From assembly GCF_029761935.1 (NCBI RefSeq), contig NZ_CP121699.1, positions 868,001-932,000 of the forward strand: a stretch of DNA of 64,000 bases, given 5' to 3'. This DNA comes from Microbacterium testaceum. GTDB lineage: Bacteria > Actinomycetota > Actinomycetes > Actinomycetales > Microbacteriaceae. The notes under the pieces were generated by a model, which was not told where the DNA came from, did not search any database, and saw nothing but the letters and a program-made list of their open reading frames with translations. Of this stretch, positions 44,128 to 52,024 are shown piece by piece. The stretch's first letter is position 1; the number at the start of each line of letters is the position of its first letter. Both the position numbers and the translations under genes were made by a program.

Positions 44128-44422
44128 GGCTTCTCCTTCATATTCACCATAACCGATCGGTCGCCAACGGCGGGGTCGACCGACTTCGAGCAGGTCACGG
44201 TGATGCGTGATGTGTCTGTATTCGCCGAAACCGGGACGCCGCGGCTTGGGGGATGCGGAGGCGGCCGACGAGACACTCGAACCTATCGACCCGAACGGGG
44301 CCCTGTCGAGTCCGCTTCACCCTCTGTCGGCGCGCCGTCGCGTTCGTCACCCTCGTCGAGGCCCGCTCGACCCCTGTGCACGCTCCCAGTCCGACCGCTC
44401 GAGCCGTCGCTAGGGTCGAAGG
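44128..44422. other. Divergent intergenic region garA/copC-like gene
   Basis: About 295 bases without a credible gene. The garA side is AT-richer (around 44132-44165) and should hold the garA promoter. The other end carries TAGGGT for the copC-like gene. No strong hairpin or repeat was seen. Confidence 0.5.
44411..44416 (+). promoter_or_regulatory. -10 box TAGGGT of the copC-like gene (leaderless)
   Basis: TAGGGT, six bases, then GTG. No ribosome site. Confidence 0.45.
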
Positions 44423-45064
44423 GTGACTTCCTCCGTGACGCCCCGCCGACGCCTTCTCCCCGCCGTCCTCGCCGCCGGCCTGCTGGCCGCCGCCGCGCTG
44501 TTCGTGCCGGCCTCCCCCGCCGCCGCCCACGACGAGCTCGTCTCGACCGATCCCGCGGCCGGGGCGACGCTCGAGGCTCTCCCGGCGCAGATCACGTTCT
44601 CGTACAGCGCCGACATCCTCACCGACGCCGGCGCGACCGTGATCGAAGTCACCGATTCGTCGGGCGCCTCACTGGCGGAGGGCGCCCCGACCGTCTCGGG
44701 CGCTGAGGTGACGCAGGCGTTGCAGGGATCGGCATCCGGGACCGTCACCGTGAAGTGGCGCGTCGTGTCGAGCGACGGCCACCCCATCGACGGCGACTTC
44801 GCCTTCTCGGTGCCCGCCGCAGCCGACACCCCCTCCGCGACCGCGACCCCCACGGCGTCGGCCGGTCCCGCGCCCGCCGAGAGCGCGACCCCGGCGCAGA
44901 CCCCGAACGCCACTCCCCTGCCGACCGATAACACCTCGGCGCCCTCTCCCCTGCCCTGGATCCTGCTCGCCGTCATCCTCGTGATCGTGGCCGGGGTCCT
45001 GGTCTACGTTTTCGCCTCGCGCAGCGGTCGCAAGACCGCCGGTGGCGGCACCGCCGGGCGATAG
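44423..45064 (+). CDS. CopC-domain secreted/anchored protein
   Basis: A 213-residue protein with a Sec signal peptide (about 1-34, cleavage at AAA before HDEL), a CopC-like beta-sandwich (about 35-130) and a Pro/Thr/Ala linker leading to a C-terminal membrane helix (about 174-195) and a basic tail. The first mature residue is His, and a second His sits in SSDGHPIDGDFAF, the two positions that bind Cu(II) in CopC proteins. No CopD-type transporter is fused or adjacent, so it may only store or chaperone copper. GTG start; its TAG stop overlaps the -10 box of lpdA. Confidence 0.87.
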   Translation: MTSSVTPRRRLLPAVLAAGLLAAAALFVPASPAAAHDELVSTDPAAGATLEALPAQITFSYSADILTDAGATVIEVTDSSGASLAEGAPTVSGAEVTQALQGSASGTVTVKWRVVSSDGHPIDGDFAFSVPAAADTPSATATPTASAGPAPAESATPAQTPNATPLPTDNTSAPSPLPWILLAVILVIVAGVLVYVFASRSGRKTAGGGTAGR

Positions 45065-45067
45065 GCT
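45062..45067 (+). promoter_or_regulatory. -10 box TAGGCT of lpdA overlapping the copC-like stop
   Basis: TAGGCT, six bases, then the lpdA ATG. The first three bases are the TAG stop of the previous gene. Confidence 0.5.
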
Positions 45068-45073
45068 GGAACC

Positions 45074-46471
45074 ATGCCTCATTACGATCTGGTCATTCTT
45101 GGTGCGGGTCCCGGCGGGTACGTCGCCGCCGTCCGCGGCGCACAGCTCGGACTGTCGGTCGCGATCGTCGAAGAGAAGTACTGGGGCGGTGTGTGCCTCA
45201 ACGTGGGCTGCATCCCCTCCAAGGCCCTCCTGCGCAACGCCGACCTCGCGCACACGTTCCACGCGAAGGCCGACCTGTTCGGCATCTCGGGGGACGTCAC
45301 CTTCGACTTCGGCAAGGCGTTCGACCGCTCGCGCAGCGTCGCCGCCGGCCACGTCAAGGGCATCCACTACCTGATGAAGAAGAACAAGGTCACCGAGTAC
45401 GAGGGCCGCGGCTCCTTCGCCGACGACCACACGCTGAACGTGACGCTGACCGACGGCTCCAAGGAGCAGGTCACCTTCGACAACGTCATCATCGCCACGG
45501 GCTCGACCGTGCGCTTGCTCCCCGGCGTCACCCTGTCCGAGAACGTCGTCACCTATGAGGAGCAGATCCTCACCCGCGAGCTCCCCGAGTCGATCGTCAT
45601 CGTCGGCGCCGGCGCCATCGGCATGGAGTTCGCCTACGTCATGACGAACTACGGCGTGAAGGTCACGATCATCGAGTTCCTCGACCGTGCGCTGCCCAAC
45701 GAAGACGCGGAGGTCTCGAAAGAGATCCAGAAGCAGTACAAGGGGTACGGCGTCGACATCCTCACCTCGACCAAGGTCGAGTCGGTCACCGACCATGGCG
45801 ACAAGGTCACCGTCGCGTACACGGCGAAGGACGGCTCGCAGAGCTCGATCGACGCCGACCGCGTGCTCATGTCGATCGGCTTCGCCCCCAAGGTCGACGG
45901 CTTCGGTCTCGAGAACACCGGCGTGAAGCTCACCGAGCGCGGCGCCATCGAGATCGACGACCACATGCGCACCAACGTGCCGCACATCTACTCGATCGGC
46001 GACGTCACCGCGAAGCTGCAGCTGGCCCACGTGGCCGAGGCGCAGGGCGTCGTGGCCGCCGAGACCATCGCCGGAGCCGAGACGCAGACCCTCGGCGACT
46101 ACCGCAACATGCCCCGCGCCACCTTCTGCAACCCGCAGGTCGCCTCGTTCGGCCTCACCGAGCAGCAGGCGCGCGACGCCGGTCACGACATCAAGGTCGC
46201 GAAGTTCCCCTTCTCGGCCAACGGCAAGGCGAACGGCCTCGGCGAGCCCGTCGGCTTCGTCAAGCTCGTCGCCGACGCCGAGACGCTCGAGCTCATCGGC
46301 GGCCACCTCATCGGCCCCGACGTGTCGGAGCTTCTGCCCGAGCTGACCCTCGCGCAGAAGTGGGACCTCACCGCCCTCGAGGCCGCGCGCAACGTGCACA
46401 CCCACCCGACGCTGTCGGAGGGCCTGCAGGAGGCCTTCCACGGCCTCACGGGGCACATGATCAACCTCTGA
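45074..46471 (+). CDS. lpdA: Dihydrolipoamide dehydrogenase
   Basis: FAD-dependent E3 component of pyruvate and 2-oxoglutarate dehydrogenases (and the glycine cleavage system). FAD site [21 protein letters not shown] (about 5-25), redox disulphide [14 protein letters not shown] with Cys41 and Cys46, NAD site [14 protein letters not shown] (about 177-190), and C-terminal [17 protein letters not shown] with the catalytic His-Glu pair. 465 residues. It is not next to E1 or E2 genes. It fits functionally with garA nearby, which acts on the same complex. Confidence 0.97.
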   Translation: MPHYDLVILGAGPGGYVAAVRGAQLGLSVAIVEEKYWGGVCLNVGCIPSKALLRNADLAHTFHAKADLFGISGDVTFDFGKAFDRSRSVAAGHVKGIHYLMKKNKVTEYEGRGSFADDHTLNVTLTDGSKEQVTFDNVIIATGSTVRLLPGVTLSENVVTYEEQILTRELPESIVIVGAGAIGMEFAYVMTNYGVKVTIIEFLDRALPNEDAEVSKEIQKQYKGYGVDILTSTKVESVTDHGDKVTVAYTAKDGSQSSIDADRVLMSIGFAPKVDGFGLENTGVKLTERGAIEIDDHMRTNVPHIYSIGDVTAKLQLAHVAEAQGVVAAETIAGAETQTLGDYRNMPRATFCNPQVASFGLTEQQARDAGHDIKVAKFPFSANGKANGLGEPVGFVKLVADAETLELIGGHLIGPDVSELLPELTLAQKWDLTALEAARNVHTHPTLSEGLQEAFHGLTGHMINL

Positions 46472-46485
46472 TCGACTGATCGACG

Positions 46486-46515
46486 AAGGCCCGCCCGGTT
46501 CACCGGGCGGGCCTT
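46486..46515. terminator. Bidirectional terminator lpdA/CYTH
   Basis: AAGGCCCGCCCGGT and ACCGGGCGGGCCTT pair perfectly over 14 bp with a 2-base loop between convergent genes; TCTCGTTCTT follows on the plus strand. Confidence 0.85.
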
Positions 46516-46530
46516 CTCGTTCTTGGGAAC

Positions 46531-47175
46531 TCAGTGCCCCAGAGCGCGAGCGAGCTTGGAACCGGATGCCGCGCGGCGGCCTCCCGCGGCGAACACGGCC
46601 GCATCGACCGCGGCGAAGAACTCCGCGCGCCCGGCGTCGTCGGACGGACCGGCGGGGCCGAGCTCGACCTCCCACTCCCGCCACGCCGACTCGACGCCGC
46701 GTCGCTCGTCGTGCGCCCGGACGCGGTCGTCGACGAACTCGGCGACCTCGTTCCCGTCGGCATCGAGCAGCGCGTAGGCCGTGCGGTGGTTGCGCAGCCG
46801 CGCGAGAGGAGTGAACGGGGGCTCGGCGATCGAGGCGACGGCATCCTGAACCGCCGGAGGGACCACCGGGTCGGCGTCGGAATCGCCGTCGGCCTCGAGC
46901 GGCCACTGCGTCTCGCGTCGGCCTCCGGCCTCGAGGGGCCCCTTCACGTGCCACCCCTCGTCGGGGCCGCCCGTGCGGCGGCGCACCGCGACACCCGCCC
47001 GAGCCAGGTCGGCCGCAGCGGTGTCGAGGTAGCGCGCGTCGAGGTCGCGGGGTTCGGGGTCTCCGACCCGGGTCACGCCGGGCAGGGCCGACCAGTCGGG
47101 CAGAGGCGTCTCATCGCCGACGTCGTACTTCGACTCGACCTCGACGTTCGACGACCCCTTCGGGTCTCCGCTCAA
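46531..47175 (-). CDS. CYTH-domain protein
   Basis: A 214-residue member of the triphosphate tunnel metalloenzyme superfamily. The ExExK motif is NVEVESKYDV near the N-terminus; RYLDTAAADLARAGVAVRRRTGG, WHVKGPLE, RTAYALLDADGNEVAEFVDDRV and WREWEVELG are typical CYTH strands. There is no fused CHAD domain. It probably acts on an organic or inorganic polyphosphate substrate. The TTG start at 47173-47175 overlaps the stop of the 75-residue gene upstream as TTGA; an alternative start is not obvious. Confidence 0.88.
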   Translation of the reverse strand: MSGDPKGSSNVEVESKYDVGDETPLPDWSALPGVTRVGDPEPRDLDARYLDTAAADLARAGVAVRRRTGGPDEGWHVKGPLEAGGRRETQWPLEADGDSDADPVVPPAVQDAVASIAEPPFTPLARLRNHRTAYALLDADGNEVAEFVDDRVRAHDERRGVESAWREWEVELGPAGPSDDAGRAEFFAAVDAAVFAAGGRRAASGSKLARALGH

Positions 47176-47399
47176 TCGTCGCGTCCGTCGGCGTCGGGGT
47201 TGATGTCTTCGGTCTCTTCGGAGAAGACGAAGACGGCCTGGGTGGGGCCGTCGGAATCGCCCGTGTTCTCGAGGCCGCCGTCACGGCGGTAGACGAGCTG
47301 GCCCTCGCTGTAGGGCATGATCAGCGTGTCGTCGGACTCGTTCTCGAGGGGGAGAACCTGCCCGTCGAGCGGGCCTCCGGTCAGTCGTGCAATAGCCAT
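47172..47399 (-). CDS. Conserved small protein of unknown function
   Basis: A 75-residue soluble protein (MAIARLTGGPLDGQVLPLE, then YSEGQLVYRRDGG and a very acidic end). I do not recognise a named family, though short LTGGPLDGQ proteins are frequent in actinobacteria. The ATG at 47397-47399 is preferred because TACGCT lies six bases upstream (leaderless pattern); the frame is open further upstream without a ribosome site. Its stop overlaps the CYTH start. Confidence 0.7.
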   Translation of the reverse strand: MAIARLTGGPLDGQVLPLENESDDTLIMPYSEGQLVYRRDGGLENTGDSDGPTQAVFVFSEETEDINPDADGRDD

Positions 47400-47405
47400 G
47401 ACGTC

Positions 47406-47411
47406 AGCGTA
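47406..47411 (-). promoter_or_regulatory. -10 box TACGCT of the small protein-CYTH operon (leaderless)
   Basis: TACGCT on the minus strand, six bases, then the ATG at 47399. Confidence 0.45.
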
Positions 47412-47454
47412 GACCGCGGCGCCGGCACCGCCCGGTGCCTTGACACGGCTCACC

Positions 47455-47460
47455 TACAAT
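47455..47460 (+). promoter_or_regulatory. -10 box TACAAT of the amidotransferase gene (leaderless)
   Basis: TACAAT, seven bases, then the GTG. A TTGACA at 47440-47445 is too close (9 bases) to serve as its -35 box. Confidence 0.45.
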
Positions 47461-47467
47461 CGCTGGA

Positions 47468-48223
47468 GTGACCTCGACCGACCTCCCCGGTGACCGCCCC
47501 TTCGTGCTGCTGGCTACGCGCGCCGAAGACCTCCCGGCCGACGAGGAATACGCGCTCTTCCTGCGATTCACGGGGCTGCCCCCCGAGCGACTGCGCCGCG
47601 TCCGACTCGAGCGCGAGCCGATGCCCGAGATCGACCTCGACGAGGTCTCGGGCATCCTGGTGGGCGGGAGCCCCTTCAACGCCTCCGACCCGGTCGAGCG
47701 CAAGTCGCCCGTGCAACGACGCGTCGAGGACGAGATGGCGGCGCTCGTCGACGAGGTCGTGGCACGCGATCATCCGTTCCTCGGAGCCTGTTACGGCGTC
47801 GGAACCCTGGGCACGCACCTCGGTGCGCCCATCGACGGCACCTTCGCCGAGCCCATCAGCGTGGTCGACGTGTCTCTCACCGCCGCCGGACGCGACGACC
47901 CCCTCGCCGAGGCGCTGCCCGCGACCTTCACCGCGTTCGTGGGACACAAAGAAGCGATCAGCGCGCTGCCGCCCACCGCGACCCTGCTCGCGTCGTCACC
48001 CACCTGCCCGGTGCAGATGTTCCGGCTGAAGCAGAACGTCTACGCGACGCAGTTCCACCCCGAGCTCGATCTGGACGGCATCGTCACCCGCATCCACGCC
48101 TACGCGTCGTACGGGTACTTCGCCGCCGACGAGCTCGACCTCACCCTGGAGGCCGTGCGCCGCGCGCCCGTGACCGCCCCGTCGCGCCTGCTGCGCACCT
48201 TCGTCGAACGCTACGCGCGCTGA
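47468..48223 (+). CDS. Class I glutamine amidotransferase-like protein
   Basis: A 251-residue stand-alone GATase1 domain of the GuaA-like kind. The nucleophile elbow is FLGACYGVGTLG (Cys near residue 109) and the catalytic His-Glu is in ATQFHPELDLDG (about 195-206). Such proteins often hydrolyse glutamine or gamma-glutamyl compounds, but no partner synthase is adjacent, so the substrate is open. GTG start at leaderless spacing from TACAAT. It converges on nnrE with only nine bases between them. Confidence 0.87.
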   Translation: MTSTDLPGDRPFVLLATRAEDLPADEEYALFLRFTGLPPERLRRVRLEREPMPEIDLDEVSGILVGGSPFNASDPVERKSPVQRRVEDEMAALVDEVVARDHPFLGACYGVGTLGTHLGAPIDGTFAEPISVVDVSLTAAGRDDPLAEALPATFTAFVGHKEAISALPPTATLLASSPTCPVQMFRLKQNVYATQFHPELDLDGIVTRIHAYASYGYFAADELDLTLEAVRRAPVTAPSRLLRTFVERYAR

Positions 48224-48232
48224 GCCGTCCGT

Positions 48233-48964
48233 TCACCCGCTATCGCGCGGGGTGACCCGCACGACGTCGACCGGAGCGGTGACCGCGGGATGCGCGAGCT
48301 TCAGGTAGGGCTCCAGCCCGAGATCGACCAGGTGCACGCGCCCGGCGAGCTCGGGACCGCGACCCCGCACGAGGCCCGCCTTGAGCGCTCCGAACGTCAC
48401 CGTCAGATCGGCGGCGAGCACCGCGGCATCCGCCGTGCCGTCGTCGGGGTCCAGACCGCTCGGCAGATCGACCGCGACCACCAGCGGTCGCTGCTCCTGG
48501 GCCCGCACGCACTCGACGAGGGCGCGCGCTCCCCCGCGCAGGCGGCGGTCCGCCAGACGTCCGATGCCCAGGATGCCGTCGAGCACGAGCACGTATCCAC
48601 CCATCGCCTCGCAGACGTCCGAGGCGGATCGCACGCGCGCGCCCGCGGCCACGGCCGTGTCGAGGGCGGCCCGGTGGACGCGGTCGCGCACGAGCACGAT
48701 GTCGACGCGATCGACGACGGCGCACAGGTCGGCCGCGGCGTAGAGGGCGTCTCCCCCGTTGTCGCCCGCCCCGGCGAGGACCAGGACCGCCCCCGGCCGA
48801 TCGGCGAGACGGAGCGCGACGATCTCGGCCAGGGCCGCGGCGGCCCGCCGCATGAGCGGTCGCCCCTCGGCGAGGAGCGGCTTCTCGGCCGCGCGGACCG
48901 CGTCGGCGCTGTACGCCGAGATGCGCTCGCCCGCAGCCAGCACTCCGCCCGCGCTCTCACTCAT
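48233..48964 (-). CDS. nnrE: NAD(P)H-hydrate epimerase domain protein (YjeF N-terminal)
   Basis: Repairs hydrated NAD(P)H by converting the R to the S epimer. The nucleotide loop LVLAGAGDNGGDALYAA (about 59-75), DGILGIG, VAVDLPSGLDPDDG and DLTVTFGALKAGLV are YjeF_N features. At 243 residues it lacks the C-terminal ATP/ADP-dependent dehydratase that is fused in most bacteria. In the usual GxGNNGGDG loop this protein reads GAGDNGGDA. The ATG at 48962-48964 overlaps the end of the YihY gene by 8 bases. Confidence 0.85.
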   Translation of the reverse strand: MSESAGGVLAAGERISAYSADAVRAAEKPLLAEGRPLMRRAAAALAEIVALRLADRPGAVLVLAGAGDNGGDALYAAADLCAVVDRVDIVLVRDRVHRAALDTAVAAGARVRSASDVCEAMGGYVLVLDGILGIGRLADRRLRGGARALVECVRAQEQRPLVVAVDLPSGLDPDDGTADAAVLAADLTVTFGALKAGLVRGRGPELAGRVHLVDLGLEPYLKLAHPAVTAPVDVVRVTPRDSG

Positions 48965-50027
48965 CGCGGGAGCCCGCGCGCACCTCGGCGCGGTCCTCGC
49001 GGTCGGCGGCGGCGGGGTCGTTCTTCGCGAGCGTCTCGCGTTCCTTGGCCTCGGCGGCCCGGGCTGCCTCGAGCTCGCCGGTGGCGGCACGCAAGGCCTT
49101 CTCGGCGCGACGGACGCGGAACTGGATCATCGTCGACGCGCCGTACTTCGCACGCACGCGGTCGTGGTCCTCCTCGGTCGCGACGGTGATGTACGCCCCC
49201 GCGATGAGGATCACCTGGCTCGAGAGGTTCAGCCACAGCAGCAGGGCGATGAGCGAGGCGAACGTCGCCAGCAGGGGGTTGTTGCCCGCTCCGCCGACGA
49301 ACAGCCCCGACAGCTGCTGCAGGACGACCAGCCCGACACCGCCGAGCAGGGCACCGCGCACCAGGGTGCGGCGACGTGTCTTGACGCCCGACAGTGCCGC
49401 GAACGCCACGGCGACGGCCGCGGTATCGAGCACGAGGACGACGACGGTCGAGAGCAGCCAGGTCAGCACCGCGGTGATCCAGGAGTCGGCGGAGATTCCG
49501 AGCAGTTCGCGCACGATCGTCAGGCCCGCCGTGGCCAGGAAGGTCACGATCGCCCCGCCGACGAGGGCGACGCCGATGCCGACGGCGACGGCGAGATTGC
49601 GCAGGATCACCAGGATCGGAAGCGTGTCGTCGGTGGCGACGCCGGCGATCTGTCGCAGAGCGGAGCGCAGCGACCCGATTGCGCCGATGGCCGCGCCGAG
49701 CAGACCCAGGGTTCCGATGACGCCCGCGACGGTGAACTCTGTCGGAGCCTTGATCTGACTGACATCGAGCAACTTGTCCGGTCCCACCAGGCCGGGTACG
49801 ACGTTGTTGACCGAGCGCTCGAGAGCGGCGAGGGCCTCGGGATTTCCCGACAACCAGATCGCGGCTGCCGAGAACCCGATGAGCACCGCGGCGAACAGGC
49901 TGAACAGGGTGCGGTACGTGACGCTATCGGCCAGCATGGGGCCGCGCGCCCCCGAGTAGACGAGGAAAGAGCGCACGAGGCGGAGCCGCAGCGCCCACGC
50001 CGTGACACGACGGATGAGGTCAGCCAT
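48957..50027 (-). CDS. YihY/BrkB family membrane protein
   Basis: A 356-residue inner-membrane protein of the YihY family, once misnamed ribonuclease BN. Six helices are visible between about residues 40 and 285, with the family pattern DSVTYRTLFSLFAAVLIGFSAAAIW near the start and LLWLNLSSQVILIAGAYITVA near the end. A charged coiled tail (about 295-356) extends into the cytoplasm. The function is not established; transport or envelope roles are suggested. The ATG lies six bases from TAGCCT (50034-50039 on this strand), implying a leaderless operon with nnrE. Confidence 0.88.
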   Translation of the reverse strand: MADLIRRVTAWALRLRLVRSFLVYSGARGPMLADSVTYRTLFSLFAAVLIGFSAAAIWLSGNPEALAALERSVNNVVPGLVGPDKLLDVSQIKAPTEFTVAGVIGTLGLLGAAIGAIGSLRSALRQIAGVATDDTLPILVILRNLAVAVGIGVALVGGAIVTFLATAGLTIVRELLGISADSWITAVLTWLLSTVVVLVLDTAAVAVAFAALSGVKTRRRTLVRGALLGGVGLVVLQQLSGLFVGGAGNNPLLATFASLIALLLWLNLSSQVILIAGAYITVATEEDHDRVRAKYGASTMIQFRVRRAEKALRAATGELEAARAAEAKERETLAKNDPAAADREDRAEVRAGSRDE

Positions 50028-50033
50028 GGCGCC

Positions 50034-50039
50034 AGGCTA
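50034..50039 (-). promoter_or_regulatory. -10 box TAGCCT of the YihY-nnrE operon (leaderless)
   Basis: TAGCCT on the minus strand, six bases, then the ATG at 50027. Confidence 0.45.
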
Positions 50040-50094
50040 TCGGCGCACCGCCGGGTGTCGTGCGGGCTTGACCACCGGGCCTCGGAGAGACAGG

Positions 50095-50574
50095 TCAGCC
50101 CGACGGCATCCCTTCTCCCGGTCCGACGAGCAGGCGCAGCCACGCGCCCGACAGCAGCCACGGCCCGTACGCGATCTCGGCGCGCCGTTCCCCCGCGAGC
50201 AGGACTCCGGCCGCTGCGACCCCGCCGAGCAGAAGAGCGAGAAGAAGACCGGATGCCACGGCCTCGGGCCCGCACCATCCGAGCGGCGCCCCGACGAGGG
50301 CGGCGACCTTGACGTCTCCCCCGCCGAACGCCGCGGGGCGGGCGAGATGCAGGGTCAGGGCGACGGCGAAGGCCGCCGCGGCGCCCCCGATCACGCCGAG
50401 CGCACGCCCCGGGTCGCCGATCCGCGCCGCCTCGGCCGTCAGCAGCGCTCCCACCAGCACCGCGGCCGGGAGGACGACGGCATCGGGAAGACGGTGGGAG
50501 CGCAGGTCTGTCACGACGAGGGTGAGGCTCGCGCCGGCGAACACTCCGGCGGCGAGACCGAGCAGCACCGGCAC
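50095..50574 (-). CDS. Short A24 prepilin peptidase-like protein
   Basis: A 159-residue membrane protein with four to five helices. Both aspartates of the A24 (type IV prepilin peptidase) family are present: VTDLRSHRLPDAVVLP near residue 18-33 and AFGGGDVKVAALVGAPLGW near 83-101. It lacks the N-terminal methyltransferase region, and no pilin or secretion ATPase lies nearby. The GTG at 50572-50574 is four bases after the DUF1905 stop; a second GTG two codons later is possible. Confidence 0.82.
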   Translation of the reverse strand: MPVLLGLAAGVFAGASLTLVVTDLRSHRLPDAVVLPAAVLVGALLTAEAARIGDPGRALGVIGGAAAAFAVALTLHLARPAAFGGGDVKVAALVGAPLGWCGPEAVASGLLLALLLGGVAAAGVLLAGERRAEIAYGPWLLSGAWLRLLVGPGEGMPSG

Positions 50575-50578
50575 GTGC

Positions 50579-50875
50579 TCAGGCGTCGAGCACGAAGAGG
50601 TCGACGCGCACGATCGCCCCGGGATCGATCCCCTCGGCGTCGCGCACCGCGCGTTTGAGAGGCAGGACGTAGACGCCTCCCGTCTGCGGGAAGATCGAGG
50701 TGCGGAAGGTGGAGCCGCCGATCGTGGCGTCGACGCGTACGCCGCCGAATCCGCGGCGAAAAGTCTGCGTCTCGCGGATCTCGGCGCTGAGATCGGGCGG
50801 CAGGGCGACGAAATACCAGTCGCTGTCGCTGCGTGCCTCCCACCGGTAGACGTCGCCCTCAAACCGCGCTCTCAT
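50579..50875 (-). CDS. DUF1905 family protein
   Basis: A 98-residue soluble protein of the DUF1905 beta-barrel kind (MRARFEGDVYRWEARSDSDWYFVALP, then GFGGVRVDATIGGSTFRTSIFP and YVLPLKRAVRDAEGIDPGAIV). The function is unknown; these domains are often linked with YdeI/OmdA-like proteins. The ATG at 50873-50875 gives the usual domain start. It sits between DUF2809 and the A24 peptidase gene in a short minus-strand run. Confidence 0.85.
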   Translation of the reverse strand: MRARFEGDVYRWEARSDSDWYFVALPPDLSAEIRETQTFRRGFGGVRVDATIGGSTFRTSIFPQTGGVYVLPLKRAVRDAEGIDPGAIVRVDLFVLDA

Positions 50876-50930
50876 CGCCCCTGCCCTCCCTCGCCCGAGC
50901 AGGTCACGATACCGCCGGTCGGCCACCGGC

Positions 50931-51359
50931 TCAGGCGCTTCTCCCCTGGGGAGGAGCCCCGGGGCGTCGCGTCTCGCGACGGAGGGCGCGCCCCGTCACG
51001 GCATCCGTCAGGCCGGCGACGACGGCCGCGCACGCGTAGACGACGAGGTCGCGCGCGTCGAACCCCGTGCCGAGCACGAGCGCGACGGGCCGGAACCGCT
51101 CCGCGAGGTCGGCGGGGACCCCGGTCGCCTGGAAGAGCTCGACGGCCACGCTCCATCCCCCGGCGACGAGGGCGACGACCAACGGCCGCAGGCGGGGGAA
51201 CACGACCACGAGCCCGGCGTAGACCGCGACCGAGTACAGCGCATCGCCCGCGATGTCCGCCGCGTCGCTGGACGGGAGCACGAGATGCACGACGAGCCCC
51301 GCCGCCACGACCACCGCCAGAGCGAGGAGGGCGATCAGGCGACGGCGGGTGGGCGGCAT
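50931..51359 (-). CDS. DUF2809-like membrane protein
   Basis: A 142-residue protein with about four helices. The order AGDALYSVAVYAGLVVVFPRL, VAVELFQATGVPADLAERF and GTGFDARDLVVYACA fits DUF2809, a small VanZ-like membrane family of unknown function. The ATG at 51357-51359 precedes a basic RRR stretch and the first helix. Alternative upstream starts would overlap the mug gene control region. Confidence 0.75.
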   Translation of the reverse strand: MPPTRRRLIALLALAVVVAAGLVVHLVLPSSDAADIAGDALYSVAVYAGLVVVFPRLRPLVVALVAGGWSVAVELFQATGVPADLAERFRPVALVLGTGFDARDLVVYACAAVVAGLTDAVTGRALRRETRRPGAPPQGRSA

Positions 51360-51400
51360 CTTGTCATCGTGGCATGCCTGCGCGCCGCGGCCGACCGCCC

Positions 51401-51967
51401 TCAGCGGATCACTCCCGCCGCGCGCGCCGGGTCCGCGTAGGCCCGAGCGAGCGAATCCACGGTGTCGTGCGCGTTGAGGCCGCTGGGGTTGGGCAGCACC
51501 CAGGTGGGCACGTCGGCGATCGCCTCCTCCTGCCGTCCCGCGGTCGCGCGGGGCCGCTGGAACCCCTGGCGGTACGCTGTCAGGCCGACAACTGCGACGG
51601 CCCGGGGCCGCCACGCGGCGACTCGCTCGACCAGAGCCGCGGCTCCCGAGCGCAGCTCGTCACGCGAGAGCTCGTCGGCGCGCGCCGTCGCCCGGGCGAC
51701 GAGGTTCGACACCCCCACCCCGGCGTCGAAGATCATCCGGCGGTCCTCGTCGCCGAGGGGCTCGGAGTACGCGGGCAGTCGCGGGAGGATCCCCGCCTTC
51801 ACCAACGCGGGCCAGAACCGGTTTCCCGGTCGAGCGAACGGCGTTCCGGTCGCGGCGGTCCACAGTCCCGGGTTGATGCCGACGAAGAGCAGACGCACGC
51901 CCGGCTCGACGAGGTCGGGCCGCGTGGCGTCCCGGAACGACTCGAGTTCGGCGCGCGTGTATCCCAT
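51401..51967 (-). CDS. mug: G/U mismatch-specific DNA glycosylase
   Basis: Uracil-DNA glycosylase superfamily enzyme (MUG/TDG branch) that removes uracil or thymine opposite guanine. The catalytic motif is LLFVGINPGLW (GINPG, about 28-38) and the second motif is VLPNPSGLN (about 157-165). 188 residues. The ATG at 51965-51967 has CATAGT six bases upstream and no ribosome site; the longer frame runs through the divergent hydrolase gene and is rejected. Confidence 0.92.
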   Translation of the reverse strand: MGYTRAELESFRDATRPDLVEPGVRLLFVGINPGLWTAATGTPFARPGNRFWPALVKAGILPRLPAYSEPLGDEDRRMIFDAGVGVSNLVARATARADELSRDELRSGAAALVERVAAWRPRAVAVVGLTAYRQGFQRPRATAGRQEEAIADVPTWVLPNPSGLNAHDTVDSLARAYADPARAAGVIR

Positions 51968-52024
51968 GAGACCACTATGACCACTACCCCCGGCGAGCGG
52001 GCCCGCTCTGCCAGGATCGGAGGA

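Noticed and set aside
47440-47460. TTGACA/TACAAT as a full promoter for the amidotransferase gene
   Set aside because: The two hexamers are only 9 bases apart, too short for sigma-70-type spacing; only the TACAAT box was kept.
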